The notes below the pieces were generated by a model. The model had not been told where the DNA came from, made no database searches, and was given only the letters and a program-made list of their open reading frames with translations. 64,000 nucleotides of DNA from Pedobacter borealis DSM 19626 (GTDB lineage Bacteria > Bacteroidota > Bacteroidia > Sphingobacteriales > Sphingobacteriaceae), in NCBI RefSeq assembly GCF_000708285.2, contig NZ_JAUG01000010.1, positions 1-64,000 on the forward strand. The letters run 5' to 3'. This document shows positions 15,087 through 23,687 of this stretch, piece after piece (positions within the stretch are counted from its first letter, which is position 1; every line of letters starts with the position of its first letter). The translations under genes and the position numbers were made by a program.

Positions 15087-17894
15087 ATGAATAAAAAACT
15101 CTTTCTCCTAGATGGTATGGCGCTGATGTACAGAGCGCATTTTGCATTAAGTAAAAACCCTCGTTTCACCTCTACAGGCATTAATACATCGGCAGTTATG
15201 GGCTTTACCAATACTTTGTTAGATGTTTTGAAGAAAGAAAAACCAACACACATTGCAGTTGTTTTCGATACCGAGGCGCCGACTGAAAGGCATACTTCTT
15301 TCGAAGCGTATAAAGCACACCGCCAGGCCATGCCCGAAGATCTGGCTGCGGCGATGCCTTATGTGATTAAATTAATTACGGGTTTTAATATTCCCGTGAT
15401 CACCTCTGATGGTTATGAGGCCGATGATATTATTGGTACACTGGCTAAAAAAGCCGAACAGAAAGGCTATCAGGTTTATTGCATGACGCCAGATAAGGAT
15501 TTTGCGCAATTGGTTTCTGAAAATATTTTTATTTACAAACCTGCCCGTATGGGTAACGATATGGAAATATTGGGCGTAAAAGAAATATTAGTGAAATGGG
15601 AGATCGAAAATGTATTACAGGTAATCGATATTTTAGGATTATGGGGCGATGCGGTAGATAATATACCGGGCATTCCAGGCATAGGAGAGAAAACGGCAAA
15701 AGCGCTGATTAAACAATACGGTTCTATGGAGAACATTATTGCAAATTCGCACGAACTAAAAGGCAAACAGCGCGAAAACGTAGAAAATTTTGCAGAACAA
15801 GGCTTAATCTCAAAAAAACTGGCAACAATTCTGTTGAATGTTCCTGTTGAATTGGATGAAGCGAGTTTGGAACTCTGCGATCCGAGCCGCGATTTATTAG
15901 AACCATTATTTACCGAATTAGAATTCAGAACTTTAGGGCGTAGGGTATTTGGCGATGAATTTTCGGTTACTACAGCACGCTTTCAGGAAGGTACGCAGAC
16001 CGATTTATTCGGAAATCAAGCTGGCGAAGCCATTCAATACACCAACACACTTGAAGAAGAACCAGCAGAAAAGCTTCCGGCCAAAACCATCGAAAATACA
16101 GAACACGATTATCAGTTGGTTGATACTGCTGAGCAACGCGCCGATCTGATCAAATTATTGCTGGCCGAAAAAAGGATCTCATTTGATACAGAAACCACAG
16201 GTACCGATGCAAACATGGCCGATTTAGTTGGTTTATCTTTCTCCATAAAACCAGGCACAGGTTATTACATTCCGGTTCCGGCAGTGAGAGAAGAGGCTCA
16301 GCTTATTGTAGACGAATTTAGAGTCGTATTGGAAAATGAAGAAATTGAAAAAATTGGTCAGAATACCAAATACGATATTTTAGTGTTGAAATGGTATGGT
16401 GTTCAGGTGAAGGGTAAACTTTTTGATACCATGCTTGCGCACTATTTAATCGACCCTGATACCCGCCATGGTATGGATGTTTTATCAGAGAACTACCTTG
16501 GTTATTCACCGATCTCTATTACCAAATTGATTGGTGCAAAAGGCAAAAACCAAGGCACCATGCGTGATGTGCCTGTAATAGATGTGGTAGATTACGCGGC
16601 CGAAGATGCTGATGTGACATTACAATTAGCGCACATCTTTGAACCAAAATTAAAACAACTAAATGCAGCCAAGCTAGCCGAAGAGATTGAGAATCCGTTG
16701 GTTTATGTTTTGGCAGATATAGAAAAAGAAGGTGTTCGCATTGATATCGAAACCTTAAAAGCTTATTCTAAAGAGCTCGAAACTGAAATTATCAAGTTCG
16801 AACAGAATGTTTACGATAAAGCAGGAGTTAAATTTAATCTTGCCTCGCCAAAGCAATTGGGAGAGGTTTTATTTGATAAACTTCAGTTAGATCCGAAAGC
16901 AAAAAAAACGAAAACCGGTCAGTACCAAACCGGAGAAGACGTTTTAATGGCCTTAGCCAGCAAAAGTGATATTGTACAGGATATTTTAGACTTCCGCCAG
17001 TTACAGAAACTTAAATCAACCTATGTTGATGCATTGCCATTAATGGTTAACCCTAAAACAGGTAGAGTGCATACATCCTACAATCAGGCTGTTGCAGCAA
17101 CGGGAAGATTAAGCTCCAATAACCCAAATTTACAGAATATTCCGATCCGTACCGAGCGTGGCAGAGAGGTGCGCAAAGCCTTTATTGCAAGGGATGAAAA
17201 CCACATTTTGTTATCGGCCGATTATTCGCAGATAGAATTGCGCATTATTGCCGAAATCAGTAAGGAAGAGAATATGCTCGATGCTTTTAACAAAGGGATC
17301 GATATCCACACGGCAACTGCAGCTAAAGTGTATGGCGTAAGCATCGAAGAGGTAGATGGAACACAGCGCAGAAATGCCAAAGCCGTTAACTTCGGAATTA
17401 TTTATGGTCAGTCTGCTTTTGGTTTATCGCAAAATTTAGGTATTCCACGTAAGGAAGCTGCAGAAATTATTGAACAATATTTTGCACAATACCCAGGTAT
17501 TAAACGCTACATGAGCGATACCATGAACTTCGCACGCGAGAACGGATTTGTAGAAACCATAATGGGCAGAAGACGTTATTTAAGAGACATTAACTCTGCC
17601 AACCAAACCGTAAGAGGTTTTGCAGAACGAAATGCCATTAATGCACCCATTCAAGGTTCTGCAGCCGATATGATCAAGATTGCGATGATCAATATCCATA
17701 AAGAAATGAAAGCGCAGCATATGCAGTCAACCATGACCATGCAGGTGCATGATGAGTTGGTGTTTGATGTACTGAGATCAGAAAAAGAAGCGATGAAGGC
17801 AATTATTCAGGATAAAATGGCCAATGCCATTAAATTAACCGTGCCCATTGTTGTAGAAATTGGTGAAGGAGATAATTGGTTAGCTGCGCATTAA
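15087..17894 (+). CDS. polA: DNA polymerase I
   Basis: A 935-residue family A polymerase for gap filling and Okazaki fragment maturation. The 5'-3' exonuclease occupies about residues 1-290 (DGMALMYRAHFALS, SDGYEADDIIGTLA, GLWGDAVDNIPGIPGIGEKT). The 3'-5' exonuclease occupies about 345-520 and keeps its acidic residues (FDTETTG, NTKYD, YAAEDADVT), so proofreading should be active. The polymerase domain carries motif A (DYSQIELRI), motif B (RRNAKAVNFGIIYG) and motif C (MQVHDELVFD). The next gene starts one base after its stop, so the two are probably co-transcribed. Confidence 0.97.
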   Translation: MNKKLFLLDGMALMYRAHFALSKNPRFTSTGINTSAVMGFTNTLLDVLKKEKPTHIAVVFDTEAPTERHTSFEAYKAHRQAMPEDLAAAMPYVIKLITGFNIPVITSDGYEADDIIGTLAKKAEQKGYQVYCMTPDKDFAQLVSENIFIYKPARMGNDMEILGVKEILVKWEIENVLQVIDILGLWGDAVDNIPGIPGIGEKTAKALIKQYGSMENIIANSHELKGKQRENVENFAEQGLISKKLATILLNVPVELDEASLELCDPSRDLLEPLFTELEFRTLGRRVFGDEFSVTTARFQEGTQTDLFGNQAGEAIQYTNTLEEEPAEKLPAKTIENTEHDYQLVDTAEQRADLIKLLLAEKRISFDTETTGTDANMADLVGLSFSIKPGTGYYIPVPAVREEAQLIVDEFRVVLENEEIEKIGQNTKYDILVLKWYGVQVKGKLFDTMLAHYLIDPDTRHGMDVLSENYLGYSPISITKLIGAKGKNQGTMRDVPVIDVVDYAAEDADVTLQLAHIFEPKLKQLNAAKLAEEIENPLVYVLADIEKEGVRIDIETLKAYSKELETEIIKFEQNVYDKAGVKFNLASPKQLGEVLFDKLQLDPKAKKTKTGQYQTGEDVLMALASKSDIVQDILDFRQLQKLKSTYVDALPLMVNPKTGRVHTSYNQAVAATGRLSSNNPNLQNIPIRTERGREVRKAFIARDENHILLSADYSQIELRIIAEISKEENMLDAFNKGIDIHTATAAKVYGVSIEEVDGTQRRNAKAVNFGIIYGQSAFGLSQNLGIPRKEAAEIIEQYFAQYPGIKRYMSDTMNFARENGFVETIMGRRRYLRDINSANQTVRGFAERNAINAPIQGSAADMIKIAMINIHKEMKAQHMQSTMTMQVHDELVFDVLRSEKEAMKAIIQDKMANAIKLTVPIVVEIGEGDNWLAAH

Positions 17895-17895
17895 G

Positions 17896-18762
17896 ATGAA
17901 ACAGATACTATTTATTTTGATAAGTACGATTTGTACTAATGCTTTTGCACAAAAGAGTGACACTACTAGATTATATACTGATGCTAGTATGAAAACGGTT
18001 GAGGCTAAAGATGCCACATTCAAATTCAAATATTACAAAAAAGCTCCAAATCAATTCATTTTTGAAATGTTTGATAAAAATAATAGCATTTTGAAAAGTG
18101 AGAGTTATTTAGATAGTCTGATCCAAATAAAGCAAGGTCCGTTTATTGAATATATTGCGGGAAATCCAAGTGTTAAAGGTTCATATTTAAATAACCAATT
18201 ACATGGCGATTTTAGTTATTATAACAAAGAGGTTTTAAAGCGAACGGCTAAATTTGAAAATAATTTATTAAACGGAGCAATGATAGAATATTTTGCAAAC
18301 GGGCAGCCAGAGCTTACCGGGCAATTTATCAATGGAAAAAAAACCGGTGAATGGAAAGGTTATCTTGCTTCTGGACGACATTTTAAAACACAAAATTTTG
18401 ACAATGATAAATTAGTTGATGAATTTTATTATGATGATAATGGGAAGAAATTAAAAAAAGAGGAATATGAACGCGTACCTCAATTCTATGGTGGAACAGT
18501 CGCGTTCTCAAAATTTATCTCCCAAAATCTAAAATACCCTAAAGAAGCTATCAGAGACAGAACTCAAGGAAAAGTAGTCGTATCGTTTGTGATTGATTTT
18601 GATGGGTCGGTTATAGATGTGAAAATTAGCAAAGGGGTAGATATGTTTCTTGATGATGAAGCCAAAAGGATTATCGAACTATCGCCAAAATGGATTCCAG
18701 GATTGCAAAATGGTAAGCCTGTTAAAGTTGCTTATTCAGTTCCTATTACATTCTCACTTTAA
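17896..18762 (+). CDS. Periplasmic TonB C-terminal domain protein with MORN-like repeats
   Basis: A 288-residue protein with a signal peptide (MKQILFILISTICTNAFAQ). Residues about 85-170 hold MORN/YwqK-like repeats (GPFIEYIAGNP, NNQLHGDFSYYNKEVL, NNLLNGAMIEYFANGQPEL, NGKKTGEWKGYLASG). Residues about 200-288 form a TonB C-terminal domain (LKYPKEAIRDRTQGKVVVSF, IPGLQNGKPV). It lacks the N-terminal anchor and Pro-rich linker of true TonB, so it is probably not an energy transducer. It is placed one base after polA with no evident functional link. Confidence 0.8.
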   Translation: MKQILFILISTICTNAFAQKSDTTRLYTDASMKTVEAKDATFKFKYYKKAPNQFIFEMFDKNNSILKSESYLDSLIQIKQGPFIEYIAGNPSVKGSYLNNQLHGDFSYYNKEVLKRTAKFENNLLNGAMIEYFANGQPELTGQFINGKKTGEWKGYLASGRHFKTQNFDNDKLVDEFYYDDNGKKLKKEEYERVPQFYGGTVAFSKFISQNLKYPKEAIRDRTQGKVVVSFVIDFDGSVIDVKISKGVDMFLDDEAKRIIELSPKWIPGLQNGKPVKVAYSVPITFSL

Positions 18763-18925
18763 TCTTTGGTATAGCATTATTAAGCCCAGTTTTTATAAAA
18801 AGATGTGATAATATTTTTTGGAGAAAATTAAACACCTTATTTTTATTGCTATCTTCATCATATCTTCATCCCGATTAATCAATTTTATATCAACAAATAA
18901 ACGAGTAAAACAAAAATCGAAAATT

Positions 18926-19267
18926 ATGAAAAAGTTATTGAGTTTAATCGCAATCGCAGCATTTGGTTTAACCACAGCATTTGCTCAAACGCCGGCTACC
19001 GCTCCTGCGGCTAAAGCTAAAACAGTAGTAAAAAAAGAAGTAAAAACAACAACAGCACCTGTTAAAGCAGGCGTAAAACAAGAGGCTAAAAAAGTAGAAA
19101 CTAAAACAACTACTACAGCTGCTAAAGTAAAAGCAGATGGTACGCCAGATATGCGTTTTAAAGAAAATAAAGCAAAAGCGGTAACTAAAGTTGCTGGTCC
19201 AACAAAAAAAGACGGAACAGCCGATATGCGTTACAAAGCAAACAAAGCTGCAGCTAAAAAGAATTAG
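18926..19267 (+). CDS. Secreted Lys/Ala-rich protein with DGTxDMRxK repeats
   Basis: A 113-residue protein: a signal peptide (MKKLLSLIAIAAFGLTTAFA), a Lys/Ala/Thr-rich stretch, and two copies of a short motif, ADGTPDMRFKENKAKA and KDGTADMRYKANKAA. It is strongly basic after export. The open frame extends upstream to 18818, but MKKLLSLIA is the natural signal-peptide start. A strong terminator follows. Function unknown; a cationic periplasmic or surface-binding role is only a guess. Confidence 0.72.
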   Translation: MKKLLSLIAIAAFGLTTAFAQTPATAPAAKAKTVVKKEVKTTTAPVKAGVKQEAKKVETKTTTTAAKVKADGTPDMRFKENKAKAVTKVAGPTKKDGTADMRYKANKAAAKKN

Positions 19268-19287
19268 GTTCAGGTTTATAATTTGAA

Positions 19288-19320
19288 GGGTCTCCAATGA
19301 AAATCGGAGGCCCTTTTTTT
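19288..19320 (+). terminator. Intrinsic terminator of the Lys/Ala-rich protein gene
   Basis: GGGTCTCC (19288-19295) pairs with GGAGGCCC, including one G-T pair, followed by TTTTTTT. Confidence 0.85.
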
Positions 19321-19370
19321 GTTTTAATGGTGCCTGTTCGAACGACACATTAGGTGCATTCAAAGAGATG

Positions 19371-19479
19371 TCGTCATCTCGACTGAAGCGCAGCGGAACG
19401 GAGAGATCTATCTAGACAGATTTAGCTTCGCTGAGCAATCGTGGTTCTCGACTACGCTGCACTCCGCTCGAAATGACGG
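19371..19479. repeat. GTCAT-type intergenic repeat
   Basis: It begins TCGTCATCTCGACTGAAGCG and ends CTCCGCTCGAAATGACGG, the usual GTCAT...ATGAC ends with internal GCGGAACGGAGAG. It is in the spacer between convergent genes. Confidence 0.6.
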
Positions 19480-19487
19480 TTTTCGTT

Positions 19488-19536
19488 GGTCGTGATTTGC
19501 AATCACGACCGTTCAAACGGCGGATTTGTAATCCGC
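19488..19536. repeat. Pair of GATT-NNN-AATC mini-hairpins
   Basis: GGTCGTGATT TGC AATCACGACC (19488-19510) and GCGGATT TGT AATCCGC (19520-19536) are perfect hairpins with 3-base loops. Three relatives occur at 36753-36834. Confidence 0.6.
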
Positions 19537-19542
19537 ACGAGG

Positions 19543-20220
19543 CTATAAGTTTATTGTTTCACCAATTTCTGGCAATAATAAAGTTTTGTTTTCGCGTTTA
19601 AATTTATCTAACGCAGCCTGAGTATCAATTTCGATTACCGGAAAGGTATTGTAGTGTACGCCGATTACATGATCACAGTCGAAATATTTAGTCGCAACCA
19701 AAGCATCATCAACATCCATGGTATAATTTCCGCCGATAGGTAAAATGGCATAATCCAGGTTGTAAATATCAGCCAAAACTTTCATCTCGATGGTTAAACC
19801 TGTATCGCCTGCAAAGTAAATCTGTTTGCCATCCACTTCAAGTACAAAGCCTGCCGGGTTTCCTCCATAACTTCCATCTGGCAAACCCGATGAGTGGGTA
19901 GCTGGCACCATGCGTACCGTTCCCCAATCGAAAGTAAATTTGCCAAAATTCATTGCATGTACTTTTTCTACGCCTTGTTTCTCTGCCCAGCTGGTTACCT
20001 CTGGTATGGCAATAACGGTGGCTTGCGTTTGCTTGGCCAGTGCTACCAGATCGGCCACATGATCGCCATGGCCATGGCTAACCAGTATATAATCGGCCTC
20101 AATGGCTTTAATATCTATATGTTTAGCTAATGGATTATGTGATATAAAGGGATCGAATAGTAATTTTTTGCCGGCTGCCTCTAACAGGAAGCAAGATTGG
20201 CCGTAATAGGTATATTTCAT
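19543..20220 (-). CDS. UPF0173 metal-dependent hydrolase
   Basis: A 225-residue metallo-beta-lactamase-fold hydrolase of the UPF0173 (YtkL-like) family. The metal motif is H49-x-H51-x-D53-H54 in VSHGHGDHVADL, with further ligands in PATHSSG and FAGDTGLT. The HYNTFPVIEID segment near the C-terminus is typical. Cytoplasmic; the physiological substrate of the family is unknown. It lies 78 bases downstream of the YbaB-family gene on the same strand and may be in its transcript. Confidence 0.88.
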   Translation of the reverse strand: MKYTYYGQSCFLLEAAGKKLLFDPFISHNPLAKHIDIKAIEADYILVSHGHGDHVADLVALAKQTQATVIAIPEVTSWAEKQGVEKVHAMNFGKFTFDWGTVRMVPATHSSGLPDGSYGGNPAGFVLEVDGKQIYFAGDTGLTIEMKVLADIYNLDYAILPIGGNYTMDVDDALVATKYFDCDHVIGVHYNTFPVIEIDTQAALDKFKRENKTLLLPEIGETINL

Positions 20221-20223
20221 AAT

Positions 20224-20258
20224 AATAGTATCAAGATTTGAGTCTCGAGTAGCAAGAT
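20224..20258. repeat. 7-nt periodic array between ybaB and the UPF0173 gene
   Basis: AATAGTA, TCAAGAT, TTGAGTC, TCGAGTA, GCAAGAT: five heptads in phase, sharing AG(A/T) at a fixed position. They sit just upstream of the UPF0173 start. Confidence 0.6.
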
Positions 20259-20298
20259 CGATTCTTCTTAGGATAAACAGTTAAGTTAACTAATGGTT

Positions 20299-20604
20299 TT
20301 ATTGTCCAAACATACCGCCTAAGCTCCCGAGCATATCTTGTGCCGATGCCTGCATTTCGGCGGCACTTACCTGTTCGGCGCTAGCCATAGCCTTATTAAT
20401 AGCCGTTAACAAAAGTTCTTCTAATTCTTCCTTATCGGCATTTTTCAAAAACTCCTCATCAATGGAAATTCCGGTGATGGCCTTGTTTGCTGTAGCGGTG
20501 ATTTTTATGGCACCATTTTCAACTTCGCCAAATACTGAGATCGTATCCAGGCGTTTTTTAATTTCCTCGGCTTTTTGTTGAGCCGAAAATAATTTATCGA
20601 ACAT
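20299..20604 (-). CDS. YbaB/EbfC family nucleoid-associated protein
   Basis: A 101-residue DNA-binding protein of the YbaB family, which forms a dimer with a tweezer shape. Features are an N-terminal helix (FDKLFSAQQKAEEIKKRL), a central sheet (VFGEVENGAIKITATANKAI), a C-terminal helix (KEELEELLLTAINKAMASAE) and the Gly/Met-rich tail LGSLGGMFGQ. It probably contributes to nucleoid organisation. In many bacteria it sits by recR or dnaX; neither is here. Confidence 0.88.
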   Translation of the reverse strand: MFDKLFSAQQKAEEIKKRLDTISVFGEVENGAIKITATANKAITGISIDEEFLKNADKEELEELLLTAINKAMASAEQVSAAEMQASAQDMLGSLGGMFGQ

Positions 20605-20708
20605 AACTTGTTGTTTTTATTATAAAACGAAATTAAGGTAAATTGATTTTTAGTGAAAGAAATATTTGTTTTTGAAGCGCAGGTGCAGCAACCAGATCAA
20701 TGTTTGTT

Positions 20709-20765
20709 CCCGTTCTTCGTTATATCCTTTCGCTGCGCTACAGGGATACCACTTCGCCCAGGGCT
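20709..20765 (-). repeat. Structured dispersed repeat, copy E
   Basis: Read on the minus strand: CCCTGGGCGAAGTGG, then stem TATCC (20748-20744), a loop, GGATA (20727-20723), then TAACGAAGAACGGGAAC. The order of outer arm, internal block, stem, internal block and outer arm is as in copies A-D. It lies in the 433-base gene-free spacer 20605-21037, which otherwise holds only the repeat at 20858. Confidence 0.6.
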
Positions 20766-20857
20766 ATGCAGTTAAATCCTGTTCAATTAGGCTCTGCTAA
20801 CAACCCAATCAATTAAACCTGATGGGCAATGTCAATGGAGTTGAGTACTCTGCCGTT

Positions 20858-20955
20858 GTCAGTCTGAGCTTGTCGAAGGCCTTTCTATAGTCAAAAACGA
20901 AAAAACATTTGTCCTTCGACAGGCTCTCCGTAGGAGTCCTTTGGACAGGATGACA
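20858..20955. repeat. GTCAG/ATGAC hairpin repeat interrupted by a 20-nt insert
   Basis: GTCAGTCTGAGCTTGTCGAAGG on the left faces CCTTCGACAGGCT...CAGGATGAC on the right. The same right half is uninterrupted at 25080-25097 and 27027-27047, showing that 20926-20945 is an insertion. Confidence 0.65.
20926..20945 (+). mobile_element. 20-nt double-hairpin insert, copy 1
   Basis: CTCC GTA GGAG followed by TCC TTT GGA: two tiny hairpins. Removing it restores the canonical GACAGGCTCAGGATGAC. A second copy with a compensated stem is at 51867-51886. Confidence 0.55.
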
Positions 20956-21037
20956 ATGTTTTTTGTTTTCTCTTTAACTTAATGACACTACTCGACAGGA
21001 GCAAAATGCTGATTTCTCTGTTGTCTAAATATCGTAA

Positions 21038-22270
21038 TTAATCTTCATCACTTCCAGGTAAACTGCCATTGCCATGGTAAGCCCCTTTGCGGATAACCGG
21101 CATATTGAAGTGTTTGTACAGCTCGTCAAGATGCATCAAACTGCCATTAGTAAGGTTACCTAAAAATATGATTACAATATTCTTGTCTAAATCTCGCACA
21201 TAAATATGGCGGAAACCATGCCACCAACCTGTGTGGTAAACTACTTTGTCCATCTTTTCACCATCGAACATCCTCCAACCATAGCCATAGTTAAAATGAC
21301 CATTTATAGGTTTATTGCGACCCACATATGCCGAATCAAGGCTTTTTTTGGTCAGTAATCTTCCGTTTTTCAAGTATTTATCAAATAATACCAAATCGTG
21401 TACCGTGCTATAAATGCCTTTATCTCCAACAGGACCGTCTAAAAAATTCTGCGCAACAGAATATCTAAAACTATTGCGGTCATGACCAACCACATCAACC
21501 GGAATTTTTTCATACTCAGTGGTGCTATACACATGCGTGTGCTTTAATCCGGCTGGTTTAAACACATGCTCCATCATATACTGTGAGTAACGTTGTCCGG
21601 TAACCTTTTCTATAATGGCACCCAAAACCATAAAGTTTGAGTTGTTATAGTGAAAGCGGTTATCGGGTTTAGTATATGGGTTTGGTTTTCGCTCAGCAAT
21701 AACATTCATTACTTCCTGATTGGTTACACCTTTTTTCATGTTGCGCTTTTCCTTACGCCAGATATCGTCAATAAAATAAACATAGTTCATCATGCCACTA
21801 CGGTGAGAAAGTAATAACTTCACCGTTATGCCCTCATAGGGGAAATTAGGATAGAATTTTTTTACGTTATCGTTCAATGAAAGTTTGCCGGCTTCTACCA
21901 ATTGCATAATCGCTGTACCGGTAAAGGTTTTGGTAATCGAAGCCAGTTCAAATTCCGAGTTGATGGTTAAACTATCGCGGTGCAGGTAATCGGCCCATCC
22001 GACGGCTTTTTCGTAAAGAATTTTTCCATCTTTGGCTACCAGCATATTTCCGTTGAAATTGAATTTCCGGTGTAGGTTATCTACAAAATCAGCAATCCAT
22101 TTATCACCTTTTTGCGGATTATAAACCAGTAAGAGGCTATCAGCTTTGTCGTCGTCTTTGGTGCGGATTTTTTTTTCAGCGGCCTTTTTCTCTTCAGATT
22201 TTTTGCTTGAACATGCAGTTAGTAAAGTTACAGAGAGGGCTAATGCTGAACATATATATCGAAAATTCAT
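21038..22270 (-). CDS. Serine hydrolase lipoprotein, beta-lactamase class C fold
   Basis: A 410-residue protein with a lipoprotein signal (lipobox ending LLTAC, C20) and a charged Lys/Glu linker. The penicillin-binding-protein-like motifs are S111-x-x-K114 (ASITKTFTG), a tyrosine motif in FHYNNSNFMVLGAII, and VYHTGWWHGFR as the KTG equivalent. This is the class C beta-lactamase/D-peptidase/esterase fold (serine hydrolase family). It is anchored in the envelope, and the substrate could be peptidoglycan peptides or esters. Beta-lactam resistance should not be assumed from the fold. Confidence 0.85.
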   Translation of the reverse strand: MNFRYICSALALSVTLLTACSSKKSEEKKAAEKKIRTKDDDKADSLLLVYNPQKGDKWIADFVDNLHRKFNFNGNMLVAKDGKILYEKAVGWADYLHRDSLTINSEFELASITKTFTGTAIMQLVEAGKLSLNDNVKKFYPNFPYEGITVKLLLSHRSGMMNYVYFIDDIWRKEKRNMKKGVTNQEVMNVIAERKPNPYTKPDNRFHYNNSNFMVLGAIIEKVTGQRYSQYMMEHVFKPAGLKHTHVYSTTEYEKIPVDVVGHDRNSFRYSVAQNFLDGPVGDKGIYSTVHDLVLFDKYLKNGRLLTKKSLDSAYVGRNKPINGHFNYGYGWRMFDGEKMDKVVYHTGWWHGFRHIYVRDLDKNIVIIFLGNLTNGSLMHLDELYKHFNMPVIRKGAYHGNGSLPGSDED

Positions 22271-22338
22271 TTATATTAGGGATAGTGTATTTAAAACCCG
22301 AAAATTAAAGAATTTTAGACGGTTAAAACGAAAGAGTT

Positions 22339-22890
22339 TTACACATTTTCGCAATTTTGATTGTACCAGCATTCAAATAAGTGACCTTTACTTCCATAAA
22401 CGGGGTCGCTGTCTGGATTTTTTACTTTGGCTATGGTTTCATCTGCTTCAGGGCGCTCTTCGGCTTTGCCATATTTAATATCGTAGTCTGAGCCATTCGG
22501 GTATGCGCCAACAACAGTGAAGTCGTCGGTTGAGTTCAGTTTTTTATGTGCCACACCTGCAGGGATAATAATTACATCACCTTTATCCAGTTCTATACAA
22601 ACACCATGATCGCCTCCAAACTGTACATCGGCCTTGCCACAAAATACCCCCATTACTTCGTGCGTATTGCTATGGTAGTGGTGGTAATCAAAAATACCAT
22701 CAACCCAGGCATTGGTATACCCGTTCTGTGCAAAAACTTTCTTGATTACTTCTTCGGTATCATCAGGGTGCAACCTAAATGTACCTTTGTAAATCATTAA
22801 CGGTAAAGTAGGATTGTTCGGAAAATTGCCATTCTCCTCTATTTTATGTGCAACTAAATAAGCTTCTTGTATCAATTTTTCTTTGTCCAT
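22339..22890 (-). CDS. Cupin domain protein (YjlB-like)
   Basis: A 183-residue cupin. The metal motif is DYHHYHSNTHEVMGVF (H70-H77, E78), and the second cupin motif is in IIIPAGVAHKKL. The frame runs 26 codons further upstream, but MDKEKLIQEAY starts the conserved part and the upstream residues come from repeat-like spacer, so 22890 is used. The close resemblance of the metal motif to Bacillus YjlB is recalled, not computed. Probably a small cytoplasmic metal-dependent enzyme or binding protein; reaction unknown. Confidence 0.78.
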   Translation of the reverse strand: MDKEKLIQEAYLVAHKIEENGNFPNNPTLPLMIYKGTFRLHPDDTEEVIKKVFAQNGYTNAWVDGIFDYHHYHSNTHEVMGVFCGKADVQFGGDHGVCIELDKGDVIIIPAGVAHKKLNSTDDFTVVGAYPNGSDYDIKYGKAEERPEADETIAKVKNPDSDPVYGSKGHLFECWYNQNCENV

Positions 22891-23015
22891 GATTTGCGGG
22901 TGTTTAATAGTTAACAAAGTAATGGGCAAAGGGTTTACAGATCGCGATCTTTTCTCCCGCAGATCCAAGGAGATTATCGCAGATTGTGGTTCATTTATCT
23001 ATCCGCGTCCGTTGC

Positions 23016-23081
23016 GATATCTGCGGGAACAATATTGCGTTTAGGTTTTCTCCCGCAGATTTAAGAAGATCGACGCAGAGT
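23016..23081 (+). repeat. Left direct repeat flanking the GxxExxY gene
   Basis: It begins GATATCTGCGGGAAC and continues through TTTTCTCCCGCAGATTTAAG to GACGCAGAG. It matches 23620-23687 over about 65 bases with scattered differences. Further CGCAGATT fragments lie just to its left (22963-22995). Confidence 0.65.
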
Positions 23082-23175
23082 CGCTTTCTTTTTCTTAGAA
23101 TTTTGATAATTACAGAGATTATAATATTTTTAGTTAATCATCCTGATTTAAGAATACCCATTAAATTTTTATACT

Positions 23176-23553
23176 ATGGATGAGAACGATATCTCCTATC
23201 AAATAAGGGGTGCAATATTTACAGTTTACAATGCATTAGGCCCCGGGCTATTAGAATCCGTTTATGAAACGGTACTGGCTTATGTTTTAACCGGAAATGG
23301 CTTAGATGTTAAGCAACAGGTAAAATTGCCAGTTGTTTTTGAAGGTATAACCCTCGATGCTGGCTATCGGATAGATTTATTAATAAACGATTTGGTCATT
23401 ATCGAAATAAAATCAGTAGAAATACTTGCGCCAGTTCACCATAAGCAAGTACTTACTTACCTGAAACTTTCTGGCTTACGACTTGGAATGCTTGTTAATT
23501 TTAATTCTTCAAACATATCACAATCAATCTGGAGAAAAGTGAACGGCCTTTAA
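23176..23553 (+). CDS. GxxExxY protein, PD-(D/E)XK nuclease-like
   Basis: A 125-residue member of the GxxExxY family, named for G24-x-x-E27-x-x-Y30 in LGPGLLESVYE. The core looks like a small PD-(D/E)XK nuclease, with D67 in YRIDLLI and E77-x-K79 in VIIEIKSVE. The HHKQVLTYLKLSG segment is also conserved. Function is not established in the family. Its bracketing by two direct repeats rich in CGCAGATT suggests it moves, or is spread, with those repeats. Confidence 0.85.
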   Translation: MDENDISYQIRGAIFTVYNALGPGLLESVYETVLAYVLTGNGLDVKQQVKLPVVFEGITLDAGYRIDLLINDLVIIEIKSVEILAPVHHKQVLTYLKLSGLRLGMLVNFNSSNISQSIWRKVNGL

Positions 23554-23619
23554 TAAATGTTTTCTATAGATCTAAGAAGATTAATTCAGATTTCAACTAT
23601 TTTTATCTGCGCACTTTGT

Positions 23620-23687
23620 GATATCTGCGGGAAACAATTTGCTATTTGGGTTTTGTTCCACAGATTTAAGAAGATTCGCACAGATTA
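23620..23687 (+). repeat. Right direct repeat flanking the GxxExxY gene
   Basis: It begins GATATCTGCGGGAAAC and continues through GGGTTTTGTTCCACAGATTT to GCACAGATT. It is the same unit, in the same orientation, as 23016-23081. It runs three bases into the 3' end of the DUF418 gene. Confidence 0.65.

Noticed and set aside
21038-22270. Beta-lactam resistance gene
   Set aside because: The class C fold is shared by many esterases and peptidases; the KTG motif is HTG and nothing points to beta-lactam hydrolysis.
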